The notes beneath the pieces were generated by a model that was not told the DNA's origin, did no database searches, and saw only the letters and a program-made list of their open reading frames with translations. A DNA stretch of 9,720 bases, taken from contig RGAJ01000045.1 in NCBI GenBank assembly GCA_009920225.1, positions 1 through 9,720 of the forward strand, given 5' to 3'. The position numbers were made by a program, and so were the translations under genes. Shown here piece after piece: positions 6,090-9,720 of this stretch. Each line of letters starts with the position of its first letter. Position 1 is the stretch's first letter. This DNA comes from Paracoccaceae bacterium. Lineage in GTDB: Bacteria > Pseudomonadota > Alphaproteobacteria > Rhodobacterales > Rhodobacteraceae.

Positions 6090-8888
6090 CTAATGTGCCT
6101 CTGACCAATTGCGGCCTTGGCCCGCATCAACGATCAATGGCACATCCAAGCGCACAACAGGATCCGACGCATTTTCCATGACGGCACGGGCGACAGAAAC
6201 AAGATCATCAACCGCGCCATCTTCGACCTCGAACAGCAATTCATCATGCACCTGTAACAGCATTTTCGCGGGCAAATGCGCAATTGCATCGGGCATGCGG
6301 ATCATCGCGCGGCGAATGATATCGGCGGCCGTCCCTTGGATTGGTGCGTTGATTGCTGCGCGTTTGGCAAAGCCTGCGGTCGGCCCCTTTGCGTTGATTT
6401 CAGGGGTATGGATCACGCGTCCGAACAGCGTTTTGACACACTCATTCTCTTTGGCGAATTGGACCGTTTGGTCCATGTATTCCTTGATCCCGGGAAACCG
6501 TTCAAAATAGCGGTCAATAAACCCCTGCGCCTCGGCCCGTGGAATGCGCAGGTTCCGCGCAAGGCCAAAGCCGGAAATACCGTAAATGACACCAAAGTTG
6601 ATTGCCTTGGCCTGACGGCGAATGTCGGATGTCATTTGATCCAACGGCACATCAAACATTTCCGATGCGGTCATCGCGTGAATGTCCAGCCCATCGCGAA
6701 AGGCCTGTTTCAACGCATCAATTTCGGCAACATGGGCCAAGATGCGCAGTTCAATTTGGCTGTAATCTAGGCTGACCAAGGTCTTGCCCTCGGGTGCGAC
6801 AAAGGCCTCGCGGATGCGGCGGCCGTCTTCGGAACGGACGGGAATGTTTTGCAAATTGGGATCGGTTGATGCCAAACGGCCCGTATTGGCCCCTGCGATG
6901 GAATAGGACGTATGCACACGGCCGGTATCTGGGTTGATGTGGTCTTGCAATGCGTCGGTATAGGTCGATTTCAGTTTTGACAGTTGCCGCCAATCCAACA
7001 CCCGCGCGGGCAATTCATGCAGGGTTGCCAATTCTTCCAATATATCGGCCCCAGTTGCATAGGCGCCTGTTTTGCCTTTTTTGCCACCCTCATACCCGAG
7101 CTTGTCAAACATGATTTCGCCAAGCTGCTTTGGGGACCCCACGTTAAAGGCTTCGCCCGCCAAATCGTGAATTTCGGCCTCAAGCCCTGCCATTTTTTGC
7201 GCAAATGCATTCGACATGCGCGACAGCGTATCACGGTCAACTTGGATGCCTGTGCGTTCCATCGCCGCCAACACGGGAACCAAGGGGCGTTCAAGGCTTT
7301 CGTATACGGTGGTGACTTTGTTCAAATGCAGTTGCGGTTTGAACAATTCCCACAGGCGCAAGGTGATGTCCGCATCTTCGGCGGCATATTTCGTAGCCTC
7401 GTCAATGGCGACATGGTCGAATGTGATCGCGGATTTTCCTGCCCCCAAAAGCGGTTTGATCGGAATGGGTTCGTGATTCAAATAGCGCTGCGACAGCGTA
7501 TCCATACCGTGACCGTGCAAACCGCCATGCAGGGCATAAGACATCAACATCGTGTCATCAATCGGCGCAACGGTGATCCCCAGATTGGCAAAGATCTTGG
7601 CATCATATTTCATGTTCTGCCCGATTTTCAGGATCGCCGGATCCTCAAGAACGGGTTTGAGCATGTTCAAGGCAGCGTCCAACCCAAGCTGTCCCTCTGA
7701 CAACTTGACCGACCCGAACAGATCATCGGCGGATCCATCTTTGTGTGTGAGCGGGATGTAGCATGCTTTGCCTGCCTCGACAGACAGCGAAATACCGACC
7801 AATTCCGCGCGCATTTCATCAAGCGACGTGGTTTCTGTATCCACAGCCACATAGCCACGATCACGAATGCGATCTATCCAAACTTCAAGCGCGGCAACAT
7901 CACGCACGCAGTCATAGGTTGCGGGGTCAAACGCCACGGTCTCAGGCGCGGCGATCGGGGCATCTGCATGGGCTGGTGCGTCATTGATAACGGGCGTCTC
8001 AACACCAAATTTATCCGCCACTTTTTTGGTGATGGATCGAAATTCCATATCTGCCAGAAACTTCAACAGGATCTCTGGATCAGGGTCGCGAATTTCCAAT
8101 TCTTCGATGGAAAAGTCCAAAGGCGTGTTTTGATCCAGCTGGACAAGGCGCTTGGACAAACGAATTTGGTCCACATGCGTGATCAATGTTTCGCGGCGTT
8201 TGTTTTGCTTGATCTCACCTGCGCGCTCTAACAGCGTTTCAAGATCCCCGAATTCATTGATCAAAAGCGCGGCCGTTTTGATCCCAATTCCCGGCGCACC
8301 CGGTACGTTATCAACGCTGTCGCCTGCCAAAGCCTGGACATCGACGACAAGTTCGGGGAAGACGCCAAATTTTTCAAACACACCATCTCGGTCAATGCGG
8401 CGATTTTTCATGGCATCAAACATTTCAACGCCGCCGCCCACCAGCTGCATCAAATCCTTGTCAGAACTCACGATGGTGACACGCCCCCCTGCATCGCGGG
8501 CCTGCGCTGCCAACGTTGCGATAATATCATCGGCCTCATAGCCTTCGATTTCGTGACACGCGATACCAAAGGCACGGGTTGCGTCGCGGGTCAGTGGCAT
8601 TTGTGGCCGCAATTCTTGGGGCATTTCATCGCGGTTGGCTTTGTATTGATCATACATATCGTTGCGGAACGTATGGCTGCCCTTGTCGAAAATCACCGCC
8701 AGATGCGTCGCCGCATCCGGCCCCGTATTTTTTTCGACATAGCGCAAAAGCATGTTGCAAAATCCGCTGACCGCCCCAATTGGCAGACCATCGGATTTGC
8801 GCGTTAACGGGGGCAGCGCGTGAAAGGCACGAAAAATAAATGCCGATCCGTCAATCAGATGAAGATGATGTCCCGCGCCAAATGCCAT
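6090..8888 (-). CDS. polA: DNA polymerase I
   Basis: A complete 932-residue family A DNA polymerase, which fills gaps and replaces RNA primers during lagging-strand synthesis and excision repair. Three domains are present. The N-terminal 5'-3' nuclease (about 1-300) carries acidic motifs such as EGYEADD (115-121), SSDKD (141-145) and GDSVDNVPG (189-197), and a helix-hairpin-helix GIGIKTA (200-206). The 3'-5' proofreading domain has DTE (350-352), NMKYDAK (425-431) and YAAED (501-505), so its catalytic acids look intact. The polymerase domain has motif A SLDYSQIELR (706-715, Asp708), motif B RRQAKAINFGVIYG (757-770, with Phe765 at the ddNTP-discrimination position) and motif C QVHDE (879-883). 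A variable linker (about 297-325) separates nuclease and exonuclease. The ATG at 8888 has only a weak GGGG (8897-8900) upstream. A small ORF overlaps its first 38 bases in another frame. Confidence 0.97.
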   Translation of the reverse strand: MAFGAGHHLHLIDGSAFIFRAFHALPPLTRKSDGLPIGAVSGFCNMLLRYVEKNTGPDAATHLAVIFDKGSHTFRNDMYDQYKANRDEMPQELRPQMPLTRDATRAFGIACHEIEGYEADDIIATLAAQARDAGGRVTIVSSDKDLMQLVGGGVEMFDAMKNRRIDRDGVFEKFGVFPELVVDVQALAGDSVDNVPGAPGIGIKTAALLINEFGDLETLLERAGEIKQNKRRETLITHVDQIRLSKRLVQLDQNTPLDFSIEELEIRDPDPEILLKFLADMEFRSITKKVADKFGVETPVINDAPAHADAPIAAPETVAFDPATYDCVRDVAALEVWIDRIRDRGYVAVDTETTSLDEMRAELVGISLSVEAGKACYIPLTHKDGSADDLFGSVKLSEGQLGLDAALNMLKPVLEDPAILKIGQNMKYDAKIFANLGITVAPIDDTMLMSYALHGGLHGHGMDTLSQRYLNHEPIPIKPLLGAGKSAITFDHVAIDEATKYAAEDADITLRLWELFKPQLHLNKVTTVYESLERPLVPVLAAMERTGIQVDRDTLSRMSNAFAQKMAGLEAEIHDLAGEAFNVGSPKQLGEIMFDKLGYEGGKKGKTGAYATGADILEELATLHELPARVLDWRQLSKLKSTYTDALQDHINPDTGRVHTSYSIAGANTGRLASTDPNLQNIPVRSEDGRRIREAFVAPEGKTLVSLDYSQIELRILAHVAEIDALKQAFRDGLDIHAMTASEMFDVPLDQMTSDIRRQAKAINFGVIYGISGFGLARNLRIPRAEAQGFIDRYFERFPGIKEYMDQTVQFAKENECVKTLFGRVIHTPEINAKGPTAGFAKRAAINAPIQGTAADIIRRAMIRMPDAIAHLPAKMLLQVHDELLFEVEDGAVDDLVSVARAVMENASDPVVRLDVPLIVDAGQGRNWSEAH

Positions 8889-9192
8889 AGTGAAAGCCCC
8901 ATATAAACCGTTTCATTCGGTTTACATGAGGCATTCCAAGTTTGCCAGTAGATTTGGATCGGATCAGCCCATCACATAGCGACACACGGCGCCATCCGCG
9001 ATTGCAGCGACTGAAGACCTGTTTGACTTCGCCATCTTGGACCATCAATCCCATCGCCGATTTTTCAGGATCAATCACGAACCACTTATAGACGCCAAGT
9101 GTGAACGACAGAGCAACCGCAGTTAACACGAGGAAACCGACGGTCACCGCACCTACATGGTCGTTAATGAATTTAATCATATATGAGCGCAT
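8851..9192 (-). CDS. Hypothetical small membrane-anchored protein upstream of polA
   Basis: A 113-residue ORF I do not recognise. One strong hydrophobic segment (about residues 13-36) follows a short basic N-terminus. A polar, basic tail with two cysteines (63 and 73) follows and would face the periplasm if the N-terminus is inside. I chose the ATG at 9192 because AGGA lies 8 bases upstream; the frame is open upstream to an ATG at 9258, but those 22 residues have no ribosome binding site and look like leader DNA. The ORF overlaps the start of polA by 38 bases in another frame, and its last third crosses the inverted repeat before polA. The N-terminal 60 or so residues read like genuine protein; the Ser-rich end (SSSSD) comes from polA coding sequence and may be fortuitous. 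The gene is probable but not certain. Confidence 0.5.
   Translation of the reverse strand: MRSYMIKFINDHVGAVTVGFLVLTAVALSFTLGVYKWFVIDPEKSAMGLMVQDGEVKQVFSRCNRGWRRVSLCDGLIRSKSTGKLGMPHVNRMKRFIWGFHYGIWRGTSSSSD
8904..8924. repeat. Perfect inverted repeat upstream of polA
   Basis: TAAACCG (8904-8910) and CGGTTTA (8918-8924) are perfect reverse complements separated by 7 bases. The repeat ends 15 bases before the polA ATG, and its left arm lies next to the weak GGGG ribosome binding site. It could be an operator, or an RNA hairpin affecting polA translation. There is no T-run on either side, so it is not a typical terminator. It also lies inside the 3' part of the small upstream ORF. Confidence 0.6.
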
Positions 9193-9397
9193 CGTTAATG
9201 TCCTATTGCCTTCGAAGAAGGAAACTAAGGAAATGTAAGAAATTTTAGTCGAATGCACGGTTTATAACATTTCTGTTAATGTGTCGTGAGGGCGGATTGC
9301 GAACACAGATTGGTCCGTTTGACATCACTTCGCGCAATTATTCATGAAACTTGGCCCAAGCGAATTGGGTCAAAACACGTTCCCGAAGATCGAACAG
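9193..9397. other. Intergenic region between the small membrane ORF and the zinc-finger gene
   Basis: About 205 bases without a convincing gene on either strand. It is AT-rich near 9230-9280, where a promoter for the small membrane ORF and perhaps polA could lie, but no good -35/-10 pair could be fixed. It also holds an imperfect hairpin downstream of the zinc-finger gene (9351-9373). The plus-strand frame at 9286-9537 is read mostly against the zinc-finger gene and looks spurious. Confidence 0.4.
9351..9373 (-). terminator. Hairpin after the zinc-finger gene, possible terminator
   Basis: Arms of 9 bases (9351-9359 and 9365-9373) flank a 5-base loop; eight of nine positions pair on the minus strand, and the ninth is an A/C mismatch. 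It lies 24 bases past the zinc-finger stop codon. Only a short GTTTC follows instead of a proper T-run, so terminator function is doubtful. Read on the plus strand, the mismatch becomes a G-U pair. Confidence 0.3.
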
Positions 9398-9568
9398 TTA
9401 TTTATGATCTTCATGCACCAATTTTGCATCGCAATAGGGGCATTCGACAAATCCGGTTTCTGTCGGAATTTGCAACCAAACACGTGGATGACCCAACGCA
9501 CCTTCGCCACCGTCACATGCGACACGATAAGCTGTGACAATTTTGGTTTCGGGGGCTTGTGTGGTCAT
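9398..9568 (-). CDS. CHCC-type zinc-finger domain protein (NDUFS6-like)
   Basis: A 56-residue protein of the zf-CHCC family, related to the zinc-binding part of the mitochondrial complex I subunit NDUFS6. The four ligands are visible: Cys in RVACDGG (about residue 18), His in GALGHPRV (about 27), and the pair CPYC (about 43-46). In mitochondria the homologue is needed for complex I assembly; bacterial members are short stand-alone proteins whose link to complex I is inferred. The ATG at 9568 has an AGGAA about 7 bases upstream and gives the usual family length. The frame is open to another ATG at 9601, which would add 11 residues across that ribosome binding site, so I rejected it. It lies 67 bases downstream of the HIT gene on the same strand and may be co-transcribed with it. 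Confidence 0.9.
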   Translation of the reverse strand: MTTQAPETKIVTAYRVACDGGEGALGHPRVWLQIPTETGFVECPYCDAKLVHEDHK

Positions 9569-9635
9569 GGTTGATTTCCTGTGTGCAAACAATTTGCGCA
9601 ATTATGCGTTATGGTAAAAGTCGGAGCAAGTGGAT

Positions 9636-9720
9636 TTATTCGGCTGCGCGCGACACCATGCGCCCCAAAATGCGCCCACCCAAGATATGGGTGTGCAGAT
9701 GTGGAACCTCTTGAACACCC
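9636..9720 (-). CDS. HIT family hydrolase (partial, C-terminal end only)
   Basis: The last 28 codons of a gene entering from the right edge and ending with TAA at 9636-9638. The visible sequence, PHLHTHILGGRILGR, holds the histidine-triad motif (H-x-H-x-H) of HIT/HINT nucleotide hydrolases, in the usual place close to the C-terminus. Such enzymes hydrolyse nucleoside phosphoramidates and related compounds, with the middle histidine as nucleophile. The N-terminal part is outside the window, so the subfamily cannot be fixed, although the short tail after the triad fits HINT-like members. Confidence 0.88.
   Translation of the reverse strand, partial: GVQEVPHLHTHILGGRILGRMVSRAAE

Noticed and set aside
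5644..6093. Plus-strand frame of 149 codons across the DUF1285/DUF2798 junction
   Set aside because: It overlaps the ends of two recognisable genes in another frame and has no ribosome binding site.
6984..7700. Long plus-strand open frame (238 codons) opposite polA
   Set aside because: It lies wholly antisense to polA, whose conserved domains span the region, and its translation looks like no natural protein (many Cys, His and Arg in low-complexity order, no ribosome binding site).
9210..9222. CCTTC-N3-GAAGG hairpin just upstream of the small membrane ORF
   Set aside because: The stem is only 5 bp with a 3-base loop and no T-run; too weak to call as regulatory without conservation.
9267..9282. 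Short inverted repeat ACATT-N6-AATGT
   Set aside because: Five-base AT-rich arms in an AT-rich stretch are expected by chance; no promoter could be tied to it.
9286..9537. Plus-strand ORF of 83 codons opposite the zinc-finger gene
   Set aside because: Most of it is antisense to a gene with clear zinc ligands, and no ribosome binding site or family likeness is seen.
1..9720. Search for a new defence, mobile or RNA-based system
   Set aside because: No repeat array, integrase, transposase, toxin-antitoxin pair, reverse transcriptase or large structured noncoding region was seen; nearly all of the window is explained by recognised families.

Overview
The window looks like a stretch of alphaproteobacterial chromosome, most likely Rhodobacterales/Roseobacter-like. 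The basis is family recognition: a DUF1285 protein divergent from a MoxR/DUF58/DUF4159 operon, an alphaproteobacterial-style PolA, a short CHCC zinc-finger protein and a HIT hydrolase. Base composition is moderate (by eye a little over 50% GC). I saw no mobile element, tRNA, rRNA, CRISPR array or phage gene, and nothing pointing to recent transfer.

Layout: (1) Positions 1-5112, minus strand: a tightly packed operon reading leftward. It starts with a MoxR-family AAA+ ATPase, then a DUF58 protein, a 901-aa BatA-N-terminal/DUF4159 membrane protein, and a membrane-anchored VWA-like protein that runs off the left edge. The three internal junctions are stop/start overlaps of 1-4 bases, so translational coupling is likely. 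(2) 5113-5180: a short AT-rich divergent intergenic region. (3) 5181-6088, plus strand: a DUF1285 protein, then a weak terminator overlapping a good promoter candidate, then a small two-helix DUF2798 membrane protein. (4) 6090-8888, minus strand: full-length DNA polymerase I, convergent with the DUF2798 gene with one base between them. (5) 8851-9720, minus strand: an unrecognised small membrane-anchored ORF overlapping the start of polA, a CHCC zinc-finger protein, and the 3' end of a HIT-family gene entering from the right edge.

How the genes work together: MoxR ATPases encoded beside VWA-fold proteins are generally thought to act as chaperone/assembly systems, often for envelope functions. 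Here the ATPase and DUF58 protein are predicted cytoplasmic, while the two downstream products are predicted to place their large domains in the periplasm. All three non-ATPase products carry a VWA-like segment. The metal-binding DxSxS signature is intact in two and degenerate in the middle one. Substrate and physiological role cannot be read from sequence. The remaining genes are housekeeping or small conserved genes with no obvious link to this operon.

I looked for an undescribed system and did not find a convincing one. The items most worth a second look are the VWA arrangement of the MoxR operon, the orphan membrane ORF overlapping polA, and a perfect 7-bp inverted repeat just upstream of the polA start.
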